Below, one piece after another: positions 35,233 to 47,231 of a stretch of DNA of 64,000 nucleotides. Source of the DNA: Thysanoteuthis rhombus (Eukaryota; Mollusca; Cephalopoda; Oegopsida; Thysanoteuthidae). Under the pieces are notes generated by a model. The model was not told the DNA's origin, did not search any database, and was given only the letters and a program-made list of their open reading frames with translations. Within the stretch, counting starts at the first letter, position 1; each line of letters starts with the position of its first letter. The position numbers and the translations under genes are program-made. The stretch is from NCBI GenBank assembly GCA_963457665.1, contig OY735215.1, positions 28,473,597 to 28,537,596 on the forward strand, written 5' to 3'.

Positions 35233-37383
35233 ATGGGTGTCAAGGGTCTTGCGTCTTTCATGAAATCACAGTCTGCATTTGTCGAAAGATACCGCCTCCA
35301 TGACACGAAGCTGGTGATTGATGCTAGCAACTTGTATCATTTCATTTATTTTGATTACTTTGTTCCGTTTAAATGTGGCGGTGACTATCACCTTTTTGCT
35401 GCAAAGGTAAAGCTTTTCTTTGAGACTCTACGAAAATGTGGTATCTCTCCCTACCTTGTGTTCGATGGTGGTTATGAAACAGACCAGAAGAAACTAAGAA
35501 CATGCCTTCAGCGAGCACGCCAAAGAATCCATCAGGCTCGGACTATAGCAGAGGGGAAATCTGGTAGAGTCACTCCAGCGTTTGCTAGTGATACTTTCAA
35601 ATTTATCCTGGTTGAAATCGGGATCCCGTTTGTGGTTGGCGATTTTGAAGCTGATGGCCAAATCGCTATGTTGGCTAATCAATGGAAGTGTCCAGTTCTG
35701 AGTAATGACAGTGACTTCTTCATCTTCAGCCTCGAAGGAGGATTTGTAATGATAGATAACCTGGATTTGACTGTGAAGTCCCTGGAAGATGAAAGCACTG
35801 GCAAGACCTTCTCTTTTCTGGATTGTAAGATGTACCATTATAAGAATTTCGAAAAAGTGTTTCCTGGTCTTGACACTGAAATGTTACCCTTGTTAAGCAC
35901 TGTCTGTGGCAATGACTATATTGAAAACCAAAACATTTTTATAAACTTTTTTGTCAATCTGAGTCGTGCCCCTGATGATTTTGGCACGCAAATAGTTGGC
36001 CGGAAGCATAACACTTTGTTTCTGTCTTTGTTGTACTGGATGAAAAATCAGAGCAGTGTCTCTGAAGCAATTACAAACATTGTCCGCTTCATGAAAATGT
36101 ACTATCGGAATAAGGCGAGCACTATGATGCATGAGTCAGTGAACAGTTATAAAGAGCCAAAGTCCTCGTTTAGTATGAAGGATTTCTTCGAGAAGAATCA
36201 ACTGGAGTTCTCTGCAAATGGAGCCAAGAGATTTTTCAAGGGGAATCCACTTCCAGATTGGTTTCTGAAGTCGCTGAAGACCGGTAGTATTCCTGTGTTT
36301 TTTCTAAACACTTTACGTCTCCGGCGCCACATTCTTCTTTGCCAAGTTGAAAACCTTGAATCCGAGTCGTCTCATACGTGTTCCCGATACATCCGGCAGG
36401 TGATTTACGGTATCCTTTTGTTGCATGACGCGAACAACTTGTCTCCGCAGAAACAATCTATTGAAGAATTCGATCGATGTGGAATGAATTACCAAAAAAT
36501 CAGGGTGAAATCAATTTTTGAACTGAACAATTTTGGCCCTCTTCCTGCCCTCGGTGATATATCTGCAGCTTCTTTGGATGTCCGCAAACAAATTTTCCTG
36601 CTGACACTTGGTAGCTCGTGGCAGTTCTTGGAAACCTTTCCGATTGAATTGAAACTCTTGGCTTCAACAGTTGTTTATTGGGTGAAAAACTCTTCCCCTG
36701 AAATAAAGAAAGTTATGGTGTCCTGTCTAGTGGCATGCATTCTATATTTATGGGCTAAAAAATTTCGCAAGCTAACCACAAAGCAAAAATCAGCCATGCT
36801 AGAGGGTGTGACTGATCAATCAAGCTTGGTGAAATTGTTTGTAGAGTGTGAAAAGGATGATTTGGATATGGTTGTGAAGAACTTGGGTAAAATGTGTGGC
36901 CTTCCCTCAACTGATTACAGAAAGAGTATTGATACTGTGACCATTCATAGTTTTAACCAATTTCAGAGCTGCCTTCGGTACTCTATTTACCTCAACTCGC
37001 TACTTTTAAAGCCATTTATAGCTACAAGTCCACACATGCTCTTCTGTGGATCTTTTTTGTACAACATTTTTCATGATGTCCATCGGCAAACCAACCCCCA
37101 AGGACACATTGCCAAGTCTTTTGGACCGGACTCTGTCCTGGGGAAGTTGTTCGTAACTCTGACAGAAGCATTTCATTCATTGCTGGAGTCTTGCTATCAG
37201 CGAACGGAACCAAATAAAAAACGGAAAAAAGGTGGTCGAAGGAGAGGCGGTAGGACGCCACATGGAAATGCAGGGGACATTGTTGAACGGGCAGATATTG
37301 ATGATGATGATGTCGAAGAGGTTGATGTGATGTGTGATGTGGAAAATAGGTTTACAGGCCTCAAAATGGTTGAATCTGTATAA
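35233..37383 (+). CDS. ASTE1: ASTE1, asteroid homologue, XPG/FEN1-like nuclease family
   Basis: A 716-aa protein in one uninterrupted coding exon. It begins MGVKGLASFM, the family's N-terminal glycine-led start. The XPG N and I regions follow with acidic residues where FEN1 has its metal ligands: Asp30 (LVIDASN), Asp78 (VFDGG), Glu139 and Asp141 (FEADGQ), Asp159 and Asp161 (SNDSDFF), and Asp228 (GNDYI). All seven carboxylates are therefore present. The helical asteroid C-terminal half follows, then a basic stretch (KKRKKGGRRRGGR, about residues 658-670) that looks like a nuclear signal, and an acidic tail. Known for the family: Drosophila asteroid modifies EGF-receptor signalling, and human ASTE1 acts in DNA end repair with shieldin. 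The ATG has A at -3 and G at +4. It is divergent from MCM6 and convergent with TWSG1. Confidence 0.95.
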   Translation: MGVKGLASFMKSQSAFVERYRLHDTKLVIDASNLYHFIYFDYFVPFKCGGDYHLFAAKVKLFFETLRKCGISPYLVFDGGYETDQKKLRTCLQRARQRIHQARTIAEGKSGRVTPAFASDTFKFILVEIGIPFVVGDFEADGQIAMLANQWKCPVLSNDSDFFIFSLEGGFVMIDNLDLTVKSLEDESTGKTFSFLDCKMYHYKNFEKVFPGLDTEMLPLLSTVCGNDYIENQNIFINFFVNLSRAPDDFGTQIVGRKHNTLFLSLLYWMKNQSSVSEAITNIVRFMKMYYRNKASTMMHESVNSYKEPKSSFSMKDFFEKNQLEFSANGAKRFFKGNPLPDWFLKSLKTGSIPVFFLNTLRLRRHILLCQVENLESESSHTCSRYIRQVIYGILLLHDANNLSPQKQSIEEFDRCGMNYQKIRVKSIFELNNFGPLPALGDISAASLDVRKQIFLLTLGSSWQFLETFPIELKLLASTVVYWVKNSSPEIKKVMVSCLVACILYLWAKKFRKLTTKQKSAMLEGVTDQSSLVKLFVECEKDDLDMVVKNLGKMCGLPSTDYRKSIDTVTIHSFNQFQSCLRYSIYLNSLLLKPFIATSPHMLFCGSFLYNIFHDVHRQTNPQGHIAKSFGPDSVLGKLFVTLTEAFHSLLESCYQRTEPNKKRKKGGRRRGGRTPHGNAGDIVERADIDDDDVEEVDVMCDVENRFTGLKMVESV

Positions 37384-38129
37384 ATTCTGAAAAAAAAAAA
37401 ATCATTTTTTATTTTTTGACTGTACTCTCTTTCTGCAGTGAGGGTGGTAAATTTTCGAATTTTAGCAAGTTGTAACCTCAGTGATATATTTAAAACTCCA
37501 TTTACTGTATATGCTGGATTCTCTACAACTAATCTCAACCCCATAATTGTCCATCGGAATATTTGTAAAGTTTATTCAACATTTTTTTTTTTTCTCTCAT
37601 CTCTTATTAAGAACACATGAGAATATTATTATAAGAATGAAATGCGTCTTTTGCTCAAGGCTCAGTGATTAGTTGCTGTCAAGGTTGACTCTGGGGTAAC
37701 AGCTTTTTTGCTGCTACTGCCTTGGAACGTAAGTAAAGGGGGAGTGGTTTGTCAGCGTGCTCACTTATCCACTCTCCTTTTCACCAACCGTTGTGACAGG
37801 CTTGTGATTTGGTCAAAATATTTTGCAATGAGGCAGCACAGAAAGATAGTGTGAAGTGAACATAAACGAAATTAAAAACCCAATTCACTGATTCCATTTT
37901 CCATACAAGTACCTGTTATGCCGCTGCTACATCTCCAGACTGAGAGTACACTCCAACGATTGAATTGTCCTATTTTTATGGATTAATTAAAGTTTGATAT
38001 TTTGATACAGAATGTGTAATCATTATTTAATTGATTTTTTTTTGCGGATGCTTCAGTCTCTTTCACATTAACGTTGAGGCTACTCAAACTATTACATTTG
38101 ATTGGCACTTGGAAATGCAAAACCTTGTT
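37384..38129 (+). other. ASTE1 downstream region
   Basis: The 3' UTR start is AT-rich, with an A12 run right after the stop. No unambiguous AATAAA close by. Nothing else recognised. Confidence 0.5.
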
Positions 38130-38131
38130 TA

Positions 38132-38495
38132 CAGTGGTCTCTCTATATCCACAGTTTCAGAAATCATAAAGCGCTTCCTTCAAGTCAGAAGCTTAGTTCT
38201 AGATCTGATAAAGATAAGGGGAAAAATTGCATGCTGAAGTTGCTAAGATCTACAGTAAGAATGAATCTTCTATTCTTAACATAACTTCTATCTTAGTATA
38301 TTGTCATAATTGTTCTATTTTATCATTAGTCATTGTTTTAAATCTATCGTACCTGATTTATAAATTAAACTTTATTGTATGTATAGGAAAAAAACATTGT
38401 GAAAACAGTATATGTAAGGTTCAGTAATATCCATGATTTTAGGCGTCCACTCAGGGTGTTAGAACATATTCCTCCAAGATAAAGGATGATTACTG
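38132..38495 (+). mobile_element. Tigger/pogo MITE (364 bp), complete ends
   Basis: The left end CAGTGGTCTCTCTATATCCA and the right end (reverse complement CAGTAATCATCCTTTATCTT) are Tigger-type termini, and TA flanks both sides (38130-38131, 38496-38497). Inside is a fragment of the transposase N-terminus: HAEVAKIYSKNESSI, against AEVAKIYGKNESSI in the family. The usual Tigger 3' sequence (AAACTTTATTGTATGTATAG, GGTTCAGTAATATCCATGAT) follows. Most of the transposase is deleted. Confidence 0.8.
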
Positions 38496-39164
38496 TAATT
38501 TTATTTTGATAACAAAGAAGCTAGTATAAAAATAATTACTTATGATCTAATGGAGGCTAGTAACTTTTTTTCTTTTCTATCATTATTGAGAAAGTTATGC
38601 TTAGAGTAACTGAATGTCTAGCATGAGTTGGTGTGATATGGATATTTCATTTATTTACTAACTTAGACCATAAATTGTTTTCAGTACCTGTTGTTGCTAA
38701 GTGGTCACTTATATTATACTGCTGAAGTTGGGTGATCAGATGAGAACTGAAATTTATTTTCCACGGCAAAACGTGACCTGATGTCCAGGTTTCATGTGAG
38801 GATTCTATATACCCGCTCAAGATCTTATTTTTATGGTTGGTCTTATAGAAATTGCTTTGTTCATATGACGTTTGTTGACTTCACCACTCTTAATGCAATG
38901 ATATGCTGACTTGAAGGCAGATCCTTAGTCATGAGGCTATAATTCATTTTTGGCACGCTTTGTCCGAATCAGATGAAATTCAGTGTTTCCCCCGGTGTGA
39001 CTTGACTGTAAGCTGGTTTTTCCCCGTCATAAGACCATTTTCCTCAAGGTTTTCAAACTAAATTTTTCCATAAGAAAAAGAAAATGTACACAATCATACT
39101 CTATATGGAGGATGTCCATTACAAATGATAATTGATACCAAATCCTGGATATTTTCTTCTCTCC

Positions 39165-39240
39165 ACTGTAGTGTGATGGTTAGCAAGCTTGTCTTTAAAA
39201 CCAATTCAGTAAGTAGATACCTGTATTGAAAAGTACCCGT
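39165..39240 (+). repeat. SINE-like head, copy 1 of a family
   Basis: ATGGTTAGCAAGCTTGTCTT resembles a tRNA A-box region. The same wording recurs at 57246 (ATGGTTAGCAAGCTGATCTT) and, more loosely, at 59364 (ATGGTTAACAAGCTCCTCTC). Confidence 0.45.
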
Positions 39241-42200
39241 TGTTTTACTGAGGAAGGGCAGATGAAGAATGGACCAGGTGTGTGCAATCTGATCTCTCTT
39301 TCAACAAGCAAGTGTGGAACATGACAATGACATTACGTTAGCTTTTTTTTCCCCCCCATAGGACAATTAGATGATGGAATTTTGGAGACTTGAACCTAGT
39401 GGCTGTTCTTTCATAATTGAACACCTTGTATCCACTTGGATGAGCAGGGACCCTATAAGGGCTGAAAATATTGGCGGGGGCCCCCTCTCTATTTACATGA
39501 AAAATGTGATTACATTAGTTAATTTAAAAAAATTTTTTTTACTTGAACACTGGTGGATGTAAGAGTTTAAGCGTATGCAGTTTACTTAGGTCAGGTAGTA
39601 GATACATATAGACAGTGGCAAATACACAAATTGAATCGAGAGAGGTGGTATCTTGCAGCATTTCATTTCGGACCCGCTTTTTAGAAAACAAAATAGATGC
39701 TTGTAAAATGTTATCAATTTCTATAACATTTCAACAAGTTGACCATTGCTTCAAAATGTATCTTTTTAATGGTTATTTCATTATTAGGATGTTAGCTTCA
39801 CAGGATAAAAGTAAAAAGCAATAACTTTTTCTTTTCCCCTTATGGTGGAGTTGACTTCAGATTTTTAACTTGGTAATAAGGACTGTTACACCACAATCTT
39901 TCACCAAACTGATTTGATTTTTCCTTGAAGTAGGTTTGTTCCTCCCATGGCCTTTATTCAGACATGGCCAATTGTATATAGCTCTGAGTATGAGAGGAAT
40001 TGGACTTATAAAAATGTAGATGGAAAATAATAAGGATAGAGTAGCACTTCTTCATGAAGAATGTTGCACTTAATACATTCATACTAAAATATATATTTGT
40101 ATGATTTATCCATATTCATAAATAACCCTGTCATTTGACAGTTGCTCGGATTGTGTTTGTCTAGACACTAGCTATGATACACATTGTTGACTGCAAGAAC
40201 GATGAATTTGCCTCCCCTCTATCTATAGAATAAAATTCACCTTTAACCTTCTGGTACATTATCCAAGCAGAATGAGTGAAGCTTTGGGTATCGATTTTGC
40301 CACATCATCCGTCGTGCCAAAGTGTATGTCCCCCGGGTATACTTTCATGCAAGCTCAAAGCGCAGAAATGACTTCATTTAACCTTCGAAGGCATATGTAG
40401 TATGTCCCTGCCCGACCCTTTATTTTTTTTTAAATTAAAATTAGTATGGTTAGAGGGAGATAATCGTATTGCATTTAATTTTCAATATTTTTGAATGATT
40501 AAAGGGGAGATAACTAGTATTGAGGACAATTTCTTGCTGTGTCTTATTTGGTAAATGTAATTAAGCGACGCTTTGAGTATGTCGTTGATTGTTTAAATCT
40601 ATTAAATTCCATGACACGCCAGAAGATATTGCCTTGATGCCCAGTTCAACTGCATATCAGGAGTAAGAGGACAAAAAGGTTGTTCAAATGAACATGGGAT
40701 TCATCTGACCTTACAGTTTTTATACCCAACATGCCAAAAAGCAAGTGACTAATTGAAATCAGGAACTGCACAAGTTTTTGCGTTCTGACCAGTACATATG
40801 CCAATCACAAACTTAGTGTGTATGTAGTTCTAATGCATAGTACCTACCATTGCAGTTACTGATGGTCAGCAGATAGAATTATACAGATTTTTTTCTTACT
40901 CTTTCTACTTCATGTAGATGTATGATTATAACAAGTTTGAAAAGTAAAATCAATCCTAGAATGACAATTTATGAATTTTTCTTTCCTGGACAACAAAGCT
41001 TTGACTGTTTAGCCTCAGAAGAAGGGGGGAACCCCCCCCCTTACAACTAGAAGTGAAACACGTTCACTCATTGAACTAAGAAAGGAGAGCATAATGGATG
41101 TCATTTGCAGTCTCCCTTACAGTGAGTTGACTTGCCTAGCCAACTGCTTAAAAGTAGCTCTTTTCTCATTGGTGGACTCTTCAACCCAAGACACCTTGAG
41201 CAGCAACAGGGAAATTTGAAGTGTGTGGTGGAATCAAATCATTCGGCTGATGAAGCAGCAAGTGGGTTAGTGTCCACGTGGGATGGAAGACCAAACTACT
41301 AACTATGATAGTTTTAGATACTCAGTGCTAATCCTTGAAGTTTGTTTTGGAATTTCTCCTTTCAACTTCTGTTCTGAATTTGAACTTTTTTTTTTTTCCT
41401 CTGAAATCAATTTGTAGTTCTTAAAATGACATGAAATTTCAAACTTTGTTCCTGACTCAACCATTACATGCAAGCTGTGTAGCCAGTGGAAAGTTATAGT
41501 AATAGAGATCATCATTGGCATAAAAGCATCATCCTTACCAAGTTGCAATTAGGTTATTAGTCGTTGAAATATCAGGCAATTACTTTCCTATTACAGTCTG
41601 CTGCTAAAACATCACTTGAGATTCTGCTCTTGGATTTTCCTGTGTCATCCACGTGGCTGTCTTCCACTCAATCCTGACAGCACACACACATGCGTTACTG
41701 AAGAGTCCCGGGTTTCCACTTGAACCTGTCATTAGCACCACTGATGCTCGTCCTTTTTGCCATGCTTAGCTTATTGACCAGAATGACCTTGTTGATTCTG
41801 CAGTATGTTCAGTTTTCACAGAGTAGACTTACTCTTCCTTCAATCAGCTGATTGACAAAACACTAATTACCTAATCTATGTCAAAAGAAGCTCAGAGCAT
41901 TCTGCTTTGTGGTTTAAAAACAAACACAAAGAAAAAAAAACTAAACAAACAGCCCAAACACAAGTGTACAACGAACAAGAACACAAAGGAAAATTTTGGA
42001 TATGTTTATTTTTTTCCTTCATCACTAGACAGATTTAATCAAGGTAAACCATGCATGTCGTCTAGTTAAAAAAATAAAAAAATTCAAGAGAAGAGCAAAA
42101 AGTGATATTTGGCTTGGTGGTTTGTAGAGGTTTAATTTCCTTACAGCCAAAATAAAGTTGAGGATTTAGTTCTTTGTGTTCAGATTTTTAAAATTTTACA

Positions 42201-42770
42201 TGAATATTTATAGGCCCAAGAATGACCTAAAAAGACATGAGACTTGTTCAAGAAACATGAATAAAAGAAACGTTTTGTTTTTATGATTCACACTCACACA
42301 CACATTTCATGTCAAATTATTTACAGTTTTAGGAAGCAGACTTATAATATACAAATTAGAACTTTTTTTTTTTCAAATTTCCTTTTTTATTTATAAAACG
42401 TTTTTGTTCATTCTTGTGATCTTGACCAAGAAATTTTTGGCACAGATCAAATAATGTCAGCTGTATATATATATTTTTTTTCCCCCATTTCCGTTTTAAA
42501 AGAGAATCTTCATGGTTTTGCATTTAAAGAGACAGGAGAGGATCAACTTGTGACTGCCAAATAAAGCCCGAGAAGCTCACACACGACAACAGGCTGCGAG
42601 CGAGACGACCACATGGAAGGGAAGAGAGCTTAAATGCAGAGCAGTTAGAACAAGTTAAGAAAAGGGGAGACAACTAATAAATGCAAGGTAGTTGAATCAG
42701 GAAAAACTGATTTTTGATTTATGCAAGTAAAGCAAAAATGGCTCAAAGTATTTTTTCTAAAAGAAAAAGG

Positions 42771-42793
42771 AAAAAAAAAAAAAAAAAAAAAAA
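42771..42793. repeat. A23 run
   Basis: Pure poly(A) run inside AT-rich intergenic DNA. Similar runs of 18 or more recur at 22770, 47772, 53670 and 54705. Confidence 0.8.
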
Positions 42794-43089
42794 TCGATAT
42801 CACTTTAACATTAATAAAAAGCTGTCAGGTTGCCTTTTTACATGATTATACTTGAAAATCAATTTTCCTCACTGCTTGGTAGGCAAAAAAATAGAGGAAA
42901 TGTTTTGTTATATCATAAATAAAACTGCAGTGAGAATGGTGTTTGTAAGTTCTACATATTGGATTCAAACCATAAGTCAACTGATTAGAGAAAATAAGCT
43001 TTCATGAGGTGTGCCACAAAATATCATTGCCAGAGTCACAATAGGCCCTACAAGCCAAGGAAGGATTGAACTGGCTTGCTTGAATATTA

Positions 43090-43587
43090 GAAGGTCTGTT
43101 TGGAAAGTATTCAGCCATTTTGAATATCTGCAGAACCGGTTGAGCTGTCTTGATGTAACTTGGCAACAAATCTGAGGGCGACCTGTGTATGCATGAACAA
43201 ACACTCTTGTGAGGTTACTAAGATGGCAGAGACTTACCATTGAGGTAAGCTAGAGCTCTGTGTAACCATCGTATTCACGATGAACAATCAAGAATTTTTG
43301 GCAAAACATTACATCACCAAGGTCTGTCAGTCCACCTACAGTCAAGATTTGGCTTGCTGCAACTTTTGGCTTTTTTTCTAAAGCTAAAAATCACCAATGA
43401 AAGGGGGGGGGAAGAGATTTCAGACTGTGGACGAGATTAAGGACAATCTAGCAGACTGTTTTGAAAAGTGGAGGGGATGCTGGGATAAGTATGTTAGATC
43501 AAGGGACTAAGGCGCCATTGTCTTAGGTAGGCTATTTCTTCTTTTTCATTAATATTAAAAGGCTGGATACTTTCCAGACGTACCTTG
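43090..43587 (+). mobile_element. Internally deleted mariner element (498 bp) with transposase C-terminus
   Basis: The ends GAAGGTCTGTTTGGAAAGTA and (reverse complement) CAAGGTACGTCTGGAAAGTA are inverted repeats flanked by TA on both sides (43088-43089, 43588-43589). Inside, the plus strand encodes TYSQDLACCNFWLF and, after a frame change at a poly(G) run, RFQTVDEIKDNLADCFEKWR then GCWDKYVRSRD and a stop. That is the end of a mariner transposase. The third catalytic position (normally CDF/CDY) reads Asn (AAC). The N-terminal two thirds are missing. Confidence 0.8.
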
Positions 43588-45545
43588 TATTTAAGACAAG
43601 AATAATACAGAGCCAGTTGTTTAAGAAATATCAAAAAGTTACTAATTAAAAGTTCCCTTCAAATAGAAAGGAATCTGTCATATAAGGTAAGCAAGAAAAA
43701 AATTCAATGAACCTGTCATGGAAAGTTTAAACAGATTTTAGATTAAGAGTGAAATTATGGATTGCGATGCAGCCATAGAAACAGACTTAATCTTTAGTTT
43801 ATAACCACCCCATGATGTCAGAGTTAAAAATTTGTCTCTGATGTTGCTCTAGATCTTCAACAACAGCTCAGACAAGCAAATGCTGTGTCTTCATTCACCA
43901 TGAAATTTAGTAAAAGGTTTATTACACTAGATTTGATGCCAAAAGGCTGGTGAGAATGGTTGAGTTGTCTTACATATCTCTAAAAAGAGACAACTGATAA
44001 CTTCATGGTGTTGTGAATAAAAGCATTTATTCCATCTTGTACATATCAGCAAGTTCATACCCTAATGCCAGAGTCAAGTCAACAGAACTGATTATTATTT
44101 TGGTATATTTTGTCAACTACTATATTTTTAAAAAATATAAATAAAATGATGAGAGGAACTATCTTCAGCATTTGGAAGAAGAGGGGAAAAAAAAAAAGTG
44201 AAGAAACAATTGTCACAAGAATTCCTGCCTTTTCTCAAATAATTTCAACTTGGCAATGGTGGCCACAAAACTCAGATCTTTCAAATACTGCACCTCTGTG
44301 AATTTCAAGTCATTCATACATTTGGGATTTTGCACAGAAGTCATTTTTTTTTTTTTTTGGTCTTCTTCCAACCCCCACCCCATCAAAAAGGAAATTTCTG
44401 GCGAGATGTCTATTACAGACTGAAATATGAATTCTGAATATCTCTTCTCATTTGAAGAGAGGAGGGGGGGCAGAAGTATAAGCAGTAATAATAATATGGA
44501 AAATAAGATTAAACCAATTTTTAAATATATATAATTTTGTGACAACATAATGTACAGTTGAAAAATAAAATAAAAATAAAGAACAATAATATTCCATACA
44601 AACAGGACTGGGGTACTTTTTCTAGCGAAATCTTCCTATACATTCAATGGCAGTCTCTCTTGCTCAAATTCCTTATATAATATATACAAATCTTAAAATG
44701 AAAAATGAGATAATCATGCCACAAGAAGTTCGTACAGGAGACATTTGATCAAGTTATCAAGGAAACAAAGGATTCTTTTGATTCAATTTGAGAAAAATTG
44801 AAATCACGAAACAAGTGTCATCTGCTATAACCTTTTCCCCAGTTTAGCTTTAATTCATTCAGATAAAAATCTTAAAATTTTGCTTCTGCTATAATTTGTA
44901 AATACAAGTATATTTTTAAGATTACAGATATAAATGTGAAGTTATAGAGATAAATAAAACGAAATTTTTTTCAAAAAATAAATAAAATAAAACCGAGCCC
45001 AACAAGTTACAAATGGTGGCAGATAAAAATCATAGAAATAACTCACTGATAAGTCCTATACCAATGATTTTTTTCTTCAGGTAGTGAGGGAGAAAGTTTT
45101 TTATTCTCAACAAAGGATGATGGGAAATTATTCTCCTCACTTTATAAATTGGGACAGAGATACAAACATCCTCCCACCCAAAAAACAATGTCAATGTATC
45201 AGCGATAACAGTGCCTTGGACAAGATTTTCAAGACAATAATGAAAAGAAGAAAAATTCAAAATTGTCTCGGATTTTCACTGGAGAGAAAGCATGAAGTAA
45301 ATGACATTTGTTAGTGGCAGCAACCCAGGAAAATAAGTTGTTTCATTTATAAAAATTTTAAAATAGTTTTTAAGTTTTTAGAAATTTTTTTTTTACTACC
45401 ACTGTCCCATATTAGTTGTAACATTCAGTAGCAATTTTTTTTTTAATATGCAACTGTAAAAACTGTGGGGCAGAGGTAGTTGGTATTTTTTCTTTTTTTA
45501 TAGATTTTGCATTAACCTGGGATGATTTGGGTGGGGAGGAGATTG
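43588..45545. other. Geneless convergent interval, right part
   Basis: AT-rich between the mariner relic and the TWSG1 3' end. A T17 run near 44345 and AAATAAATAAAATAAAA near 44978. No exon seen. Confidence 0.45.
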
Positions 45546-45638
45546 TGAGAGAGAGAGAGAGAGAGATAGAGAGGTGGGAGACAGACAGACAGACATAAGA
45601 AAGAGGAGGGAGAGAGAGAGAAAGAGAGAGAGAGAGAA
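45546..45638 (+). repeat. (GA)n-rich microsatellite in the TWSG1 3' UTR region
   Basis: About 90 bases of GA and GACA repeats with few interruptions, starting about 110 bases past the TWSG1 stop on that gene's downstream side. In the transcript it would read (CU)n. No clear AATAAA was found between it and the stop, so its place inside the mRNA is likely but not certain. Confidence 0.7.
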
Positions 45639-45750
45639 CCCTCTTCAACATGTAATACTGTTACCAAGATCACAAAACTTGGTCAAGCTGAAATGCAAAT
45701 TTCATGGCCCCAACCCAATTTCTTCCATTCCCAGTCATAGAAGAAGAAGC

Positions 45751-46283
45751 TCACACCTCTTCGGGATTTTCATGTTGATCCTTTTCTGATGTGTGTGTGT
45801 TTTCTTTATTGGCATCTTCCGGACTTTCAGCCTCTTCCTTTGTTACTTTTTCTGTATTCTCACCGTTTTCCGTGTCTTCACCTAACTCTGAAAGTTGTTG
45901 TTCTTCCTGCTCCAAATTCTCCGTTTCCTCAAGCTCAGCTAACTTTTCAGGCAGTAAATTATCTTCATCCCTTCGCTTGGAATTCACCCCATCAGCTGCG
46001 ACATTCTCCATGTACTCATATAGTTCATCTTCATCCTCCTCTTCCTCCATTTTGTCCTGCCTTGGGCAGTTGAGACAATGGGGTTCACTGAGACCGTACC
46101 CGGGGCATGTGTCCCCAACACACTGGCAACATCCAAAATCATGGAACCAACGATAACGAGCAGCACCCATAGATTTACAGGAAGACTTGCATTTTTTCAG
46201 AGAGAGGCAGTCAGCCATGAATGCCACTGTGCAGTTTACCATTTCAACTTTTTGGGACATTTCTACCATGTTGTTGGGGTTAT
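45751..46283 (-). CDS. TWSG1: TWSG1 coding exon 3: Tsg C-domain plus long acidic tail
   Basis: Last coding exon. The acceptor is CTCTCCGCAG (intron ends 46284); the TGA stop is at 45751-45753. Residues 161-217 form the second cysteine-rich domain (NCTVAFMADCLSLKKCKSSC, KSMGAARYRWFHDFGCCQCV, CLNC), matching human YFDDCMSIHQCKISCESMG and following. Asn161 lies in an NCT sequon. Vertebrate TWSG1 ends at about this CxNC motif (223 aa). Here the frame runs on without an intron for about 104 residues (218-321) that hold 40 Asp/Glu, 10 Lys/Arg and no cysteine. A dibasic KRR at 247-249 could be a processing site (inference). Confidence 0.93.
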
Positions 46284-47231
46284 CTGCGGAGAGAAAAAAA
46301 AAATCTTGTAAGCTCTTGAGAATGTGGGTTTGATTTTGTAGGATTAAATAGAATACTTCAACTATAGAAGTTGAAATTAAAAAGAAATACTTGTGTCAAC
46401 GTCAGTGAATCATGGCAATAGGATTCGAAAATTGATTGGTTGGACGGGCTACTCGAGATGATGATCTGCCTACATGATATGCCAGGTAATTTGCTATATT
46501 TTCTGTTCGTAACATTTGTCTAAGGAAATAAATGCTGATTACAGAGTAGCCTCCCTTGTTTCTGTGTGTGCAAATGCGTGAAAATCTAGGTTCATTCTGG
46601 TTGAATATTAAGAAATTGCAGAGCAACAGTTTTTTTTTTAATGCGTTTCATGTACTGTGCAACAGTCACTATTTACAACAGTTTGTCGACCAGAATGAAT
46701 CCCTACCCACTTTTTTCACCAAAAGTTACATAAAATTTAGTTATGCATCATATACAAAAGGATAGGGATTCTGGAGAAACCATTACCACAAATCTTTGCC
46801 AACAACTTATGCATCCAAATAGTGTATTATACAGGTAGCACACAGTTTTGGTGAACAGATTGTCATCTTCCAGAATGATTATACAAGGCCTCACTCAGCG
46901 AAACAAACTCAGGAGGTAAAGCCAACAAGCTGGGAAGTTCTACCTCATATTCAACACTTATCAGACCTAGCACTTTTGGATTGGGGGGGGCCTCAAGTTT
47001 CCCCAGCAGAGAATAGAATAATTGCCTTTATGCTGTAACAGCTAATGACGGCAATTATGCTAGCAATTGAAAATTTCAACTTAATCACATTTACATCCAT
47101 TTTTATCTTCTAGAAAGTGTGAGCGATCCAATCTATAATTATCTTATCTGTTCTGAGAGTAGAAGTATAGCCAGTGTTTTGTCCACTGTCAATTTTGGAT
47201 AGCAAGAGGGAAATGGAACAAAAATACTCAC
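46284..47231 (-). other. TWSG1 intron between coding exons 2 and 3 (948 bp)
   Basis: GT-AG intron, donor GTGAGT and acceptor CCGCAG, phase 1. I see no recognisable element in it. Confidence 0.9.

Larger units (their letters stand above)
38500..43085. other. Geneless convergent interval, left part
   Basis: No coding exon recognised. A SINE-like head lies at 39165..39240. GGGAGATAA motifs occur near 40457 and 40504, a molluscan repeat hallmark. CCTTCTGG at 40255 and CCAGAAG at 40619 could be ends of a small element, but flanks do not confirm it. Confidence 0.45.

Noticed and set aside
35494-37544. Several minus-strand frames opposite ASTE1
   Set aside because: They are antisense shadows of a well-conserved coding exon.
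40249-40628. Small transposon with CCTTCTGG / CCAGAAG ends
   Set aside because: Inverted ends are only about eight bases and no target duplication was found.
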